Assembly: GCA_964468435.1 (NCBI GenBank)
Contig: CAYXVE010000009.1
Span: forward strand, 55,683 to 119,682
Direction of reading: 5' to 3'
Length of the DNA stretch: 64,000 nt
Source: JBCCTX01 sp964468435
Lineage (GTDB): Bacteria; Bacteroidota; Bacteroidia; J057
Part shown: positions 16,573 to 26,180 of the stretch, in pieces
How the letters are laid out: each line of letters opens with the position of its first letter
How positions within the stretch are numbered: position 1 is the stretch's first letter
Position numbers and translations under genes: made by a program
Notes under the pieces: generated by a model
The model's input: only the letters and a program-made list of their open reading frames with translations
Told to the model about the DNA's origin: nothing
The model's database searches: none

Positions 16573-18981
16573 CTACTTGATGACAGTTATGGTACCTTCA
16601 TCTTCAAAGTAAATACCTGTCACATCGATTGCTCTCAATCTGTAGAGGTAGACACCTTCTGGTACGGTCGTACCATTATAGGTTCCATCCCAAATAAAGG
16701 TAGGATCAAATGATTCAAAGATCATATTTCCGAACCGGTCAAAGATCTGGAATAAGAATCTGTTGAGTAATCGTTGCTGGATAGTGTAGGTATCGTTAAA
16801 TCCATCTCCATTCGGGGAAAAGGCAGTGGGTATAAAGAAGTTTGTCTCTTTGTTTACCAGGATGTTTTGCAACAATTCATATTCACATCCAGAGACATCC
16901 TCAAAGGAGACACTTACCAGATATTCCCCGGGATTATTGAAGATGTGTAGTGGATTGGCTTCCGTCGAGGTTTCACCATCACCAAAGTCCCATTCATAAG
17001 ATAGCGGATCTACATCACCGGATATGCTGAAAAAAACACCTGAGAAGGGGATGTCCACCAGGGTATCGCTGGAAAACAGGCTGGCATCGCCCGGTTCGAT
17101 GACCGATCCCATTATAGGAATGCGTTCGCTGACACAACCTTGTGAAGAAATTGCTTCTACGTAAAGGATGGTATCTCCTAAGAGGTTATTCAGGGTAAGA
17201 ATTTCATCTATAAAGTCTGCTATTGAATCATTCTGGGAAGTATACCAGTAAGTCAGGCTACCTGCAGGAGGTATCGCTTCGAGGATCAGGGATGATCCGA
17301 TGCAGGTGGAATCCTCTTGAATTTCGGGTATAGCTGTCTCAAATATTTCTACAGGGAGGGTGGCAGAGTCCGTACACCCCTGGCTGGAGGTAGCAGCGAG
17401 TGTTACCGGATAGAGCCCTGCGGAATCGAAGGTAGCGGTGGGAGTCTCAATACCATCTGCTGTACTGTTACCAAAATCCCAGATCAGGTTTTGTACCGGG
17501 ATGGTGGCACCTGCAACGTCGCTACGTATGACGCTTTCATTTCTAAAGGATACGGGTTCGCGGGCACAAGTCTGCCCGTCGACTACAAAATCTACTTCAG
17601 GGATGGGGAAAACGGTATACCGTTGTTCTGTTTCATCTGGGCAGTTATTCGTGCCAAAAGCCGTGAGGGTGATGACATATTCCCCTGTTTGTTGATATAT
17701 ATGCACTGGCGTACTGTCATTAGAGGATCCACCATCTCCAAAGGTCCATTCATACCCTATCAGGGTTGATAGTGAGTCAATGGTGGACAGATTGTTTATC
17801 TGTATGCTGTCACCCACGCACAGCGAGTTGGGGAGCGCAAAATCCGCATTGGGATGTGGATAGACTGTAACCGTTTGCCTGGAGGTATCTGTACAACCAT
17901 TGGCATCGCGAACAACCAGTTCAAAACTTTTTATGCCAGGTATCTGATAACTATGCGATACAGTCCGGGTAGTGGCAATGGTTCCATCACCCAGGTTCCA
18001 TTGGAAGGAGGTAGCATTGGGTGATCCTGTATATTCAAAATCAAATTCATTATCTTCAAAGCATTGTGCTTCTTCTACCGCAAACTCAGCCTGAGGTATA
18101 GGGGTAAGTCTCACAATTTGGGTAGTTTGCAGTGCTGGATTATTACAGAAATCAGAAACCTGTCCTATTAGCGAGACATTAAAATTACCCTCCTCTTGTA
18201 CCAGGGGGTCCATTCTCAAGAAGTACTGCTGGTCGTAGTTACCTCCGGATTCGCAGCTCTCACTGATGACTTCAGTAATATCATAGGGTCCGCCGGGGCC
18301 GGTGATAGTAAAATCACCTGGCTCTACCGTACCACAAAGGACGTTTTCGGAGAATGTAACGATTACACCTTCACAGTCTGGTTCTGCTGCAACCAGGCTG
18401 GGGGGGGTATCATCGAAAAGTACTGCAGTAGATTCATTGAAGTCCAGAACGTATCCATTGTCGAAGCCTGTGAAATTACTGATATTAAGGACAAACTCAT
18501 CTCCAGTATTAACGGGGATACAAGCGCGATTGTCGCCACTACAGGGGCCAGAAATCTCGCCATCCGGACCGGTTTCTCCATTACATCCATCATCCAGATT
18601 GGGAGCGTCTCTGCTACAACTCACTTCGAGTCCGGGCTGAGTAGCAATAGCTGCGCAGCTGGAATTGGTAATATTGTACAGAGACCAATCATAATCATCG
18701 GTAGGTTCGAGTGGAGACAGGGTAAAGCAGAGCTGACCTCCGGTTTCAATTCTGAAGGTGTACCAGACGCTGTTTCGCTCACCGATACGGGGTTCACAAG
18801 ACATAAGCGCAGGATTTATTTCATCGGGGTTTTCCCCTTCACCGAAATATGAATTGACCTGCAGGAAGGTGTCCTGGCATACAGGGAGTGCACTGAAGCA
18901 ATCCTGTTCGGGGCGTTGTTGTGCCCGGGAATACGTTATGGCGCTGAAAAGAAGAACGGTAAAGACTATTCGAATATTCAT
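16573..18981 (-). CDS. PKD-domain surface protein with type B T9SS C-terminus
   Basis: The start is set at MNIRIVFTVLLFSAITYSRA, where the signal peptide begins (residues 1-20); the longer frame from 19008 adds nine non-signal residues. 802 residues. An N-terminal region follows the signal (CFSALPVCQD, WYTFRIETGG), then a bacterial Ig-like segment and at least four PKD domains with FQWNLGDGT/YEWTFGDGG/WDFGN/YEWDFGDGE cores. The last 85 residues are the gliding-motility-associated C-terminal domain (FIPTAFSPNGDGFNDTY, IFDRFGNMIFES, WDGTYNG, PEGVYLYRL), the type B signal for export and surface attachment through the type IX secretion system. Probably an adhesin or surface-layer protein; its ligand is unknown. 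Confidence 0.92.
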   Translation of the reverse strand: MNIRIVFTVLLFSAITYSRAQQRPEQDCFSALPVCQDTFLQVNSYFGEGENPDEINPALMSCEPRIGERNSVWYTFRIETGGQLCFTLSPLEPTDDYDWSLYNITNSSCAAIATQPGLEVSCSRDAPNLDDGCNGETGPDGEISGPCSGDNRACIPVNTGDEFVLNISNFTGFDNGYVLDFNESTAVLFDDTPPSLVAAEPDCEGVIVTFSENVLCGTVEPGDFTITGPGGPYDITEVISESCESGGNYDQQYFLRMDPLVQEEGNFNVSLIGQVSDFCNNPALQTTQIVRLTPIPQAEFAVEEAQCFEDNEFDFEYTGSPNATSFQWNLGDGTIATTRTVSHSYQIPGIKSFELVVRDANGCTDTSRQTVTVYPHPNADFALPNSLCVGDSIQINNLSTIDSLSTLIGYEWTFGDGGSSNDSTPVHIYQQTGEYVITLTAFGTNNCPDETEQRYTVFPIPEVDFVVDGQTCAREPVSFRNESVIRSDVAGATIPVQNLIWDFGNSTADGIETPTATFDSAGLYPVTLAATSSQGCTDSATLPVEIFETAIPEIQEDSTCIGSSLILEAIPPAGSLTYWYTSQNDSIADFIDEILTLNNLLGDTILYVEAISSQGCVSERIPIMGSVIEPGDASLFSSDTLVDIPFSGVFFSISGDVDPLSYEWDFGDGETSTEANPLHIFNNPGEYLVSVSFEDVSGCEYELLQNILVNKETNFFIPTAFSPNGDGFNDTYTIQQRLLNRFLFQIFDRFGNMIFESFDPTFIWDGTYNGTTVPEGVYLYRLRAIDVTGIYFEDEGTITVIK

Positions 18982-19286
18982 AGTATTAAATTCTGTGCAA
19001 CTAAACACGACGTTTAGATTTATGTGCTAAATTGACCATTTACAACCGCTTAAAAATTATGATCTTACTTATAATATTACATCCAGTATTATAACTATCC
19101 ACAATAAATTCTTTCTAGGTGTATTTATCATTCAACAGACAGCGAACGTAATAAATACTTTACCTGCTTTAAACCTATTTTTATAACATTTGATTGAAAA
19201 CTGTTAAATCGTAATGGTACATATATTGATGTTTGGCACAAAGTAAAGCATTTACAGATTAATAATATGTACAAAAACCTAGCTCT
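18982..19286. other. Divergent intergenic region, 305 bases
   Basis: AT-rich sequence between the PKD surface protein and the DUF1800 gene. It must hold both promoters, but I find no pair of elements close enough to TTTG-N19-TAnnTTTG to mark, and no gene, repeat or strong hairpin. Confidence 0.5.
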
Positions 19287-20951
19287 ATGGCTTCAATAGC
19301 TCAGAAAAATGGACCGCTTGGACGCCGACTTGCAGCACACCTTTTACGAAGAGCAACTTTTGGACCTACCCGGAGAGAGATCGACCAATATGCCAACTTG
19401 ACTGCTCCGGAAGCCGTAAATCAGTTACTTACCTTTCCCGGGCTACCCAAACATCCGGTAGACCCCAAAACGGGAGAGACCTGGTTACTTACGGGCCGCC
19501 AAGGAGACAATTCTCCTGATGAAGACCTGAAGTTTGTAGTCAATTCCTGGTGGTTGCACCAGATCTTTGATCCACAACAACAGCTATCAGCATTTTCAAA
19601 AGTTCTGTTTTTTCTCCATACCAGTTTTAGTACTAGTTTCAAGATTGTTGAGACCAGCGCGCACCACTATTATACGCTTCGCCTGTTTATGCATTATGCG
19701 ACAGGAAGCTATAAGGACCTTGCGAGAAAGATTTGTCTGGACAACGGAATGAATGACTACCTGGATATTGGAGACAGTGACAAAGCCAATCCCAACCAAA
19801 ACTTTACCCGTGAGTTTTTTGAATTATTTACTATTGGTAAAGGACCTCAGATTGGAGATGGGGATTACACATTTTTTACGGAGCACGATATCCGTGAGGC
19901 TTCACGATTGATGACTGGTTTTCGCCGCAACAACGATATCAGTGATCCTGAGCATCTGGATGTGGAACATGGACTGCCCCGGGCACGTCCAGTGATTAAT
20001 CAGCATGATATTACGATAAAGATCTTTTCAGAGAAGTTTCAAAACCGAATGATTGCTGGTGGATTCACCGAAGAGGGTATGCTTCAGGAAGTCGATGAAT
20101 GGGTAGACATGATATTTGATCAACCTCAAACAGCAATTACAATTTGCAGACGCTTGTACAGGATGTTTGTGAAACGAAAGATCAGTGAAGAGGCTGAACA
20201 GGATGTCATTCTGCCATTGGCAGATGTTCTACGTGACAATAATTATGTGATTCTGGAAGCTTTGCGGGTATTACTTGCCAGTCAGCACTTTTATGATGAA
20301 GACAATGATGATTCACAGGATGAGGTTATTGGTGCGATTATTAAATCACCTTTGGAATTACAGGCAGGGATGATCCGCTATTTGGGTGTTGAAATACCAG
20401 ATCCGGTTGCAGATCCTTTTGAGACCTATGTGACTTTTTATCGCTTCGGTCTCCAGGATTGGTTGACCAAAGCTTGTTTTGATTTGTTTGCTCCACCCGA
20501 TGTAGCGGGATATGAACCTGTATTTCAGGCACCTGAGTACCATCGTTTATGGATCAGTCCCAAATCTTTACCTTCGAGATATGCCATGGTAGATGCGGTT
20601 TTAGATAAAAATTCTGATATAGGAATAGATGTTATGGCTTTTATCACTGATCCCGAGATTATCAAACCCTATGAAGGACAGGATCCTGAAGGAAAAGCTG
20701 GACCACACACAGGCGCTAAGATAGCTACCCATCTTGTTACGGAATTGGTGAGTTATCTGTTACCGGAAATGCCCCTTGAGCATCGATATAGTTATTTCCT
20801 GAACGAAATACTGCTGGACACCCTTTCTGAACTTAATTGGTCATTTGAATGGGAGCGCTATGAAGCCACAGGAGATGACGGTGCAGTTAAACCACAGATA
20901 GTCAAGCTACTGAGAAGTATTCTTCAATCCCCAGAATACCAGCTTGGCTAA
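19287..20951 (+). CDS. DUF1800 family protein
   Basis: A 554-residue protein of the DUF1800 family. It begins RLAAHLLRRATFGPTRREID (the conserved 'LLnRatfGPt..ei' start) and contains KVLFFLHTSFSTS, HHYYTLRLFMHYATGSYKDL, NPNQNFTREFFELFTIG and the C-terminal AGYEPVFQ/RLWISP block. No signal peptide is evident, unlike many relatives. DUF1800 genes are nearly always followed by a DUF1501 gene, as here (54 bases). The biochemical role of the pair is not established; they are thought to act together in the periplasm or at the surface. If the start is correct, export without a signal is puzzling. Confidence 0.92.
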   Translation: MASIAQKNGPLGRRLAAHLLRRATFGPTRREIDQYANLTAPEAVNQLLTFPGLPKHPVDPKTGETWLLTGRQGDNSPDEDLKFVVNSWWLHQIFDPQQQLSAFSKVLFFLHTSFSTSFKIVETSAHHYYTLRLFMHYATGSYKDLARKICLDNGMNDYLDIGDSDKANPNQNFTREFFELFTIGKGPQIGDGDYTFFTEHDIREASRLMTGFRRNNDISDPEHLDVEHGLPRARPVINQHDITIKIFSEKFQNRMIAGGFTEEGMLQEVDEWVDMIFDQPQTAITICRRLYRMFVKRKISEEAEQDVILPLADVLRDNNYVILEALRVLLASQHFYDEDNDDSQDEVIGAIIKSPLELQAGMIRYLGVEIPDPVADPFETYVTFYRFGLQDWLTKACFDLFAPPDVAGYEPVFQAPEYHRLWISPKSLPSRYAMVDAVLDKNSDIGIDVMAFITDPEIIKPYEGQDPEGKAGPHTGAKIATHLVTELVSYLLPEMPLEHRYSYFLNEILLDTLSELNWSFEWERYEATGDDGAVKPQIVKLLRSILQSPEYQLG

Positions 20952-21005
20952 TAATTATCTCAATGATGTACTTTTTAGTAAACAAACTGTAATTCTACGA
21001 AGAAA

Positions 21006-22760
21006 ATGAGAAGAAGAGATTTTATAAAAAGTCTGGCGCCACTTACTACTGCAGCAGCATTTACGGTCAATGGATTGCCGGTAAGGGCCATGACTGGATC
21101 ACTTATGCTGAAACCTTTTTCATGCGATCAGATCAATGATCGCGTTCTGGTATTGATACAGCTACACGGTGGAAATGATGGATTGAATACAATCATCCCA
21201 CTGGATCAATACGATGTATATCGCAATCTGAGACCTACGATCGGTATATTGGATCATGGCCCTAGAAAATATCTGGAGCTTTCTGGCCCGCTTGCCAACA
21301 AGTCGGCTTTGCATCCGGACTTCATTGGAATCAAGGAAATGTATGACCAGGGATATGTCAATATCATTCAGGATGTAGCTTACACCAATATTAATGGTTC
21401 TCACTTCAGGGGGGCAGATATATGGCTGAGTGGGGTAGATGGAACGACAGAGCAGGTAAGTGCCGATTCTGGATGGATAGGGAGGTTTCTCGATCATAAA
21501 TATCCCAATTATCCAGGCGCTTTTCCCAACCCTGATATGCCAGATCCTCCTGGTCTGGAATTTGGAAGCCATATTGTTTCACTCGGTTTTCACCGGATGG
21601 AGGGAATCCCTTTGGGACTGACTATGAGCAATAATCCCGACAGGTTTTTTGAAGAAGTTGCTGGCGTGGGAGGATTGCTTCCTAAAGATATTCCTGCTTC
21701 TGAATACGGGAATGAGATCAAGTTTATCGCTGAGGTTGAGAAGAGTACGGATAAGTACGCGCAGCGCTTGGCAGAGGTATATGCTCAGGGTACAAATGCA
21801 CCCGGAGTAGAATACCCTGATGTATATCATACTCCCACCACGCGTAATTTCAAGAATAGGTTATCCGGCCAGCTCAGGACAGTTGCCAGACTGATCAGTG
21901 GAGGTTGTTCTACCAAAGTTTACCTGGTACGTATGGGAGGGTTTGATACACATGCTAATCAAGCTATAGCTGGTAAGCCATCTTTTGGAGGACATGGCGC
22001 ACTCCTGTACCATTTATCCTCAGCTGTCAAGACATTTTATGACGATCTTAAGGCCCAGAACCTGGATCACCGTGTAGTATCTGTTACTTTTTCGGAGTTT
22101 GGAAGGCAGGTAGGCGAAAATGGCGACTGGGGTACTGACCACGGAACGACAGCTCCCATGCTTATGTTTGGCCGGGCAATCAATCCAGGAGTAATGGGCG
22201 AAAATCCGAGATTGAGTAATATCAACAACAATCGTTTTGTGGGATATCAACATGACTATCGTCAGGTATTTGCTACAATTCTGCAGGATTGGCTTGGCGC
22301 TAATAATGGTACCCTGCAACATGTTGAGTTCCTGGAGTTTGCCAATAAGAAACTGGATCTGATCAATTCAAACTTTGTGGATCAGGATGATAACGCCTGG
22401 AATTTTGTGGCGGATACTTCTTGTGACCCTACAGAGGATGTAGAAGTCCCTGAACTGGAAGAAGATCCCAATACAACTACTCCAATTTTCAAGGATCTGA
22501 ACCAGGAAGTGGATCTTTCTATTTATCCCAATCCTGCTACAGATCAGATTACGCTTACGATTTCGTCCGATATGCTGGTTCCTGCTATGGTAAAATTGTA
22601 TGATATCAAAGGAAAACTGATACAGAAACAAACAGTACGTCTCTTTGATGGAGAGCAACAGGTAAGCATAGATATATCCAATCTCAACAGTGGGGTCTAT
22701 CCGGTTCAGATAGATAGCCCCAGAGGTATCCTGGCATTGGATAAGGTGGTAGTGAGATAA
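21006..22760 (+). CDS. DUF1501 family protein with Tat signal and T9SS type A C-terminus
   Basis: A 584-residue DUF1501 protein, part of the alkaline phosphatase-like fold group. The N-terminus is a twin-arginine signal (MRRRDFIKSLAPLTTAAAFT). Conserved blocks are VLIQLHGGNDGLNTIIP, RPTIGI, LHPDF, GGFDTHANQ and SEFGRQVGENGDWGTDHGT. The last 80 residues form a type A type IX secretion C-terminal domain (LSIYPNPATDQITLTI, YDIKGKLI, LNSGVYPVQI). It is therefore predicted to cross the inner membrane folded by Tat and the outer membrane by T9SS. The neighbour DUF1800 is its usual partner. Substrate and reaction are unknown. Confidence 0.92.
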   Translation: MRRRDFIKSLAPLTTAAAFTVNGLPVRAMTGSLMLKPFSCDQINDRVLVLIQLHGGNDGLNTIIPLDQYDVYRNLRPTIGILDHGPRKYLELSGPLANKSALHPDFIGIKEMYDQGYVNIIQDVAYTNINGSHFRGADIWLSGVDGTTEQVSADSGWIGRFLDHKYPNYPGAFPNPDMPDPPGLEFGSHIVSLGFHRMEGIPLGLTMSNNPDRFFEEVAGVGGLLPKDIPASEYGNEIKFIAEVEKSTDKYAQRLAEVYAQGTNAPGVEYPDVYHTPTTRNFKNRLSGQLRTVARLISGGCSTKVYLVRMGGFDTHANQAIAGKPSFGGHGALLYHLSSAVKTFYDDLKAQNLDHRVVSVTFSEFGRQVGENGDWGTDHGTTAPMLMFGRAINPGVMGENPRLSNINNNRFVGYQHDYRQVFATILQDWLGANNGTLQHVEFLEFANKKLDLINSNFVDQDDNAWNFVADTSCDPTEDVEVPELEEDPNTTTPIFKDLNQEVDLSIYPNPATDQITLTISSDMLVPAMVKLYDIKGKLIQKQTVRLFDGEQQVSIDISNLNSGVYPVQIDSPRGILALDKVVVR

Positions 22761-22766
22761 TGGGGT

Positions 22767-22798
22767 AAAAAAAGCCATCCTCCTATCGGGGATGGCTT
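22767..22798 (-). terminator. Intrinsic terminator downstream of hsp20
   Basis: AAGCCATCC (22772-22780) pairs with GGATGGCTT (22790-22798). Seven A residues at 22767-22773 give a U-run for minus-strand transcripts, so it mainly ends the hsp20 message. It also lies just after the DUF1501 stop and may work in both directions. Confidence 0.8.
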
Positions 22799-22854
22799 CT
22801 CTCAGACTTTGGCTTTTGCATAGTACCTAGAAGTACTGCTTAAGTTACTCGCTA

Positions 22855-23292
22855 TTAATTGACTTGAATTTGCTTGGTATGATGCGCTTCTGGAGCGTTT
22901 TGTGGTTTGTGATACAGACGGATCTTCAGCATCCCATTTTCGAAAGAAGCTTCGATTTTCTCTTCATCTGTGATATCTCCCAACTGGAAGGATCTTTCAA
23001 ATGAGTCCATGTCGTGCTCTTTATGGATAAATTCAGTATGATCCACATCTTTATCCCCTGATTTCTCTCCGCTAATGGTCAAGATTCCATCTTTTAACAA
23101 TACCTCGATTTCTTCTTTTTTAAATCCAGGTAAGGCTACTTCGAGATCGTAGTATTCTTCGTGATGCTTTACATTTGTTGATGGATAAGGTATGTAGTGG
23201 GAGTGTGCGCTAACAAGGTTACCACTATTGTGCAGGAAATCTTCTGTATCCAACAGTCTGCCTCTTCGGTTTCTCATTCTATTTCTGATCAT
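22855..23292 (-). CDS. Small heat shock protein, Hsp20/alpha-crystallin
   Basis: A 145-residue Hsp20. The alpha-crystallin domain spans about residues 38-132: YYDLEVALPGFKKEEIEV, GILTISGEKS, SFERSFQLGDITDEEKIEA, NGMLKIRL, with a GIL-type core and the FENGMLKI end strand. The N-terminus is short and basic. It holds unfolding proteins in a refoldable state without ATP. Downstream is an intrinsic terminator; 112 bases upstream is the end of the AhpD-like gene, and between them lies a CRP/FNR-like site (23386-23397), so hsp20 may have its own regulated promoter. Confidence 0.95.
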   Translation of the reverse strand: MIRNRMRNRRGRLLDTEDFLHNSGNLVSAHSHYIPYPSTNVKHHEEYYDLEVALPGFKKEEIEVLLKDGILTISGEKSGDKDVDHTEFIHKEHDMDSFERSFQLGDITDEEKIEASFENGMLKIRLYHKPQNAPEAHHTKQIQVN

Positions 23293-23385
23293 AGGTTAAT
23301 AAGTTGTAATGGGTGATACTGGATTTATTAAACAAATAAACATTGATCGAAAGATATTGGGATGATACAGTACTAGTAATGGCTA

Positions 23386-23397
23386 TGATAAAAGTCA
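23386..23397 (-). promoter_or_regulatory. CRP/FNR-like site upstream of hsp20
   Basis: On the hsp20 strand it reads AG-TGACTTTTATCA-TA, the same pattern (TGA[CG]WTWWATCA) as the sites before the usp operon and PEP synthase. It lies about 95 bases upstream of the hsp20 start. I do not see a good -7 element at the expected distance, so the site is less supported than the usp ones. Confidence 0.38.
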
Positions 23398-23404
23398 CTA
23401 TTTG

Positions 23405-23755
23405 TCATGTCTCCTGCTCATGAAACTGATTGATTGCTTCAAATGCTTCACAACCATACATAAGTGCTGGACTGCCTCCCATAAGAATAGCTACTCCAAT
23501 ACATTCTATGATTTCTTTTCTTGTAGCGCCTGCTTTCAGGGCGTCATGTACATGGAAGGCAATACATCCATCACAGCGTACAGCAATAGCAATACCCAGG
23601 GCAATAAGTTCTTTGAATTTAGTAGATAGTTCTCCTTCTGCAGTAGCTGCCTGATGCAGTTGCCCGAATCCTGTTAAGGTTTCAGGTAGTTCATTTTTCA
23701 GTTGCCCCATTACCTGGCGCAGTTCTTTGTGATGCTGAGGGAAGTCTTTAAACAT
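23405..23755 (-). CDS. Carboxymuconolactone decarboxylase/AhpD family protein
   Basis: A 116-residue protein with the AhpD core: KFKELIALGIAIAVRCDGCIAFHVHDAL, in which C61-x2-C64 and H68 form the redox centre, followed by GATRKEIIECIGVAILMGGSPALMYG. This is the peroxidase-linked branch of the family (CxxC present) rather than the decarboxylase branch. It likely reduces hydroperoxides or regenerates a peroxiredoxin; the partner is unknown. It is 19 bases downstream of the PEP synthase gene and co-transcribed with it. Confidence 0.9.
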   Translation of the reverse strand: MFKDFPQHHKELRQVMGQLKNELPETLTGFGQLHQAATAEGELSTKFKELIALGIAIAVRCDGCIAFHVHDALKAGATRKEIIECIGVAILMGGSPALMYGCEAFEAINQFHEQET

Positions 23756-23774
23756 AGTTTAAAAAGGTATTAAG

Positions 23775-26180
23775 TTAAGATGAAGCAGTTAAGATGGATG
23801 ATTCTGCCTGATTGATATTTTGAATTCCCTGAAGTAAAGCATCCGCCTGGAAGGAGATACTATTAATGCCTTCTTGTACAAGAAACTGTGCAAATTCGGG
23901 GAAGTCACTGGGAGCTTGTCCACAGAGTCCGATTTTGGTACCTGTTTCGCGAGCTACCTGTATGGCATGCTTGATCATTCGCTTGACTGCTTCATCCTGT
24001 TCGTTGAACAGGTCGCTAATCAGATCTGAGTCCCGATCAAGCCCCAGGGTCAACTGAGTTAAGTCATTGGAACCAATCGAAAAGCCATCGAAGACTTCTG
24101 CAAATTCCTTTGCCATCATCACATTACTAGGCAGTTCTACCATGACATAAACTTCTAACTCATTTTCCCCCTGAACGAGCCCATGGTGGGCCATAATATC
24201 GATGACTCTTTTTCCTTCTTCTACTGTGCGGCAAAAAGGAATCATGAGCTTCACATTATTGAGGCCCATTTCTTCACGTACTTTTTTCATGGCCTTGCAT
24301 TCCAGTCCAAAACCTTCGCGATACAGGTCGCTATAGTATCTCGAAGCACCTCTGAATCCGATCATGGGATTTTCTTCATGAGGTTCGAATGCTTTACCTC
24401 CGATTAGGTTTGCATACTCATTGGTCTTGAAATCGCTCATCCTTACAATTACATCTTCGGGATAAAATGCTGCAGCGATTGTACCTACCCCCTGGGCTAG
24501 TTTATCGACGAAGAAATCTTCTTTCTTCTCATAGTTGAAGGTACGCTCTTTGATCTGTTCGATTGCGTGTGGGTCTTCAAGCTGATCAAACCTGATCAGG
24601 GCCATAGGGTGTATACCAATGGCGTTGTTGATGACAAATTCGAGTCGCATCAAACCAATTCCCTTATGTGGTAAGAAGGAATTCGTAAAAGCTTTATCTG
24701 GATCTCCCAAAATGAGCATGGGATCAACCTTACTGGGTCTGGTGATTTCGTTGAGATGTATATCTTCTTCTTCCCATTCCAGTATACCGTCATATATTAT
24801 TCCTACACTACCTTCTGTACAATTGATAGTGATTTCCTGTCCATCCTGAATTTCTTCAGTGGCATTTCTGGTTCCCACTACGGCAGTAGTACCTAGTTCT
24901 CTAGCAACAATAGCGGCGTGGCTGGTTCTTCCTCCCCGGTTAGTAACAATTCCCCCTGCTTTTTTGAGAATGGGGTCCCAGTCAGGATTTGTTACGCCTG
25001 TAATAAGGATTTCCCCTTTTTGTAGTTTATGAGATTCCTCCGGAGAATGAAGAATACGCGCTTTGCCTGCAGCAATTTTATTGCCTACACTTATTCCTGT
25101 CAGAATAGGTTTTGCTTGTTTTTTCAGCTTATAGCTATGAACTAGATGCCGATCTTTGATACCCGAATGCACGGTTTCTGGTCGAGCCTGTACGATAAAT
25201 AATTCTTTGCTTAATCCATCTTTTGCCCACTCTACATCCATATGTCTATGATAATGTTCTTCAATCTTGAGCATCCAAAGGGCCAGCTTATTGATCTCTT
25301 CATCACTGAGAATATATTGCCTTCGCTTTTCCGGGGGGGTATCGAGATTGACTACAGTGGTATCTCCATCCTCATTAAAGTCTTCAGCATAGATCATGGT
25401 CTGTTCTTTTTCCCCCAGAATTTTAGAGATGATAGCTTGTTTTTCTGAGCGAAGGGAAGGTTTGAATACCAGGAATTCGTCGAGATTTACAGTACCCTGG
25501 ACTACATTTTCGCCCAAACCCCAAGCTCCCGTGATCAATACAGCATTCTCAAAACCAGAGTCAGGATCGAGTGTAAAAGCTACACCTGAACAGGCTTTAT
25601 CGGATCGTACCATGCGCTGTACACCGACAGAAAGGGCTACCTGCATATGATCGAATCCCTGATCATGTCTATATTTAATCGCACGGTCTGTAAAGAGTGA
25701 AGCATAGCATTTCAGAACAGCTCTCAACAATTGCTGGTCTCCGTTGATATTCAGATAGGTTTCCAACTGCCCAGCAAAACTTGCGGTCGGGAGGTCTTCG
25801 GCTGTTGCACTACTTCTTACAGCAACCTGTATAGGAACATCATATTGATCTTGAAGATGCTTATAAGCCTGCAGAATATCCTGCTGAACCTCATCTGGGA
25901 TGCGTGATTCGAGGATCATGGAACGAATCTGATTACCGATCTCGTTCAGGTTAGTAAATTCCTGGACATCCAGTTCCTCCAGAATGGTAACCATGCGTCT
26001 TCTGAGCTGATTTTCTCTGACGAATTTCCAATAGGCATCTGCCGTTGTTGCGAATCCATCGGGAACACGGATACCCGTTGCTTCTAGATTTTGAAGCATT
26101 TCACCCAGAGAAGCATTTTTGCCTCCTACTTCAGAAACCATTGATATGTCCAGCTGACGAAAAGTTCGGATGTTAGCCAT
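23775..26180 (-). CDS. ppsA: Phosphoenolpyruvate synthase (pyruvate, water dikinase)
   Basis: 801 residues from MANIRTFRQL; the longer frame from 26240 adds 20 residues that are not conserved, while VGGKNASLGEMLQNL at the usual distance supports this start. Domains: N-terminal ATP-grasp (VAVRSSATAEDLPTASFAGQ, VQRMVRSDKACSGVAFTLDP), phosphohistidine swivel domain with GGRTSHAAIVARELG carrying the catalytic His, and PEP-binding TIM barrel (GSNDLTQLTLGLDRD, KIGLCGQAPSD with the catalytic Cys). It makes PEP from pyruvate and ATP for gluconeogenesis. Association with Hsp20, AhpD-like and a CRP/FNR-like site suggests control by energy or oxygen state. Confidence 0.96.
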   Translation of the reverse strand: MANIRTFRQLDISMVSEVGGKNASLGEMLQNLEATGIRVPDGFATTADAYWKFVRENQLRRRMVTILEELDVQEFTNLNEIGNQIRSMILESRIPDEVQQDILQAYKHLQDQYDVPIQVAVRSSATAEDLPTASFAGQLETYLNINGDQQLLRAVLKCYASLFTDRAIKYRHDQGFDHMQVALSVGVQRMVRSDKACSGVAFTLDPDSGFENAVLITGAWGLGENVVQGTVNLDEFLVFKPSLRSEKQAIISKILGEKEQTMIYAEDFNEDGDTTVVNLDTPPEKRRQYILSDEEINKLALWMLKIEEHYHRHMDVEWAKDGLSKELFIVQARPETVHSGIKDRHLVHSYKLKKQAKPILTGISVGNKIAAGKARILHSPEESHKLQKGEILITGVTNPDWDPILKKAGGIVTNRGGRTSHAAIVARELGTTAVVGTRNATEEIQDGQEITINCTEGSVGIIYDGILEWEEEDIHLNEITRPSKVDPMLILGDPDKAFTNSFLPHKGIGLMRLEFVINNAIGIHPMALIRFDQLEDPHAIEQIKERTFNYEKKEDFFVDKLAQGVGTIAAAFYPEDVIVRMSDFKTNEYANLIGGKAFEPHEENPMIGFRGASRYYSDLYREGFGLECKAMKKVREEMGLNNVKLMIPFCRTVEEGKRVIDIMAHHGLVQGENELEVYVMVELPSNVMMAKEFAEVFDGFSIGSNDLTQLTLGLDRDSDLISDLFNEQDEAVKRMIKHAIQVARETGTKIGLCGQAPSDFPEFAQFLVQEGINSISFQADALLQGIQNINQAESSILTASS

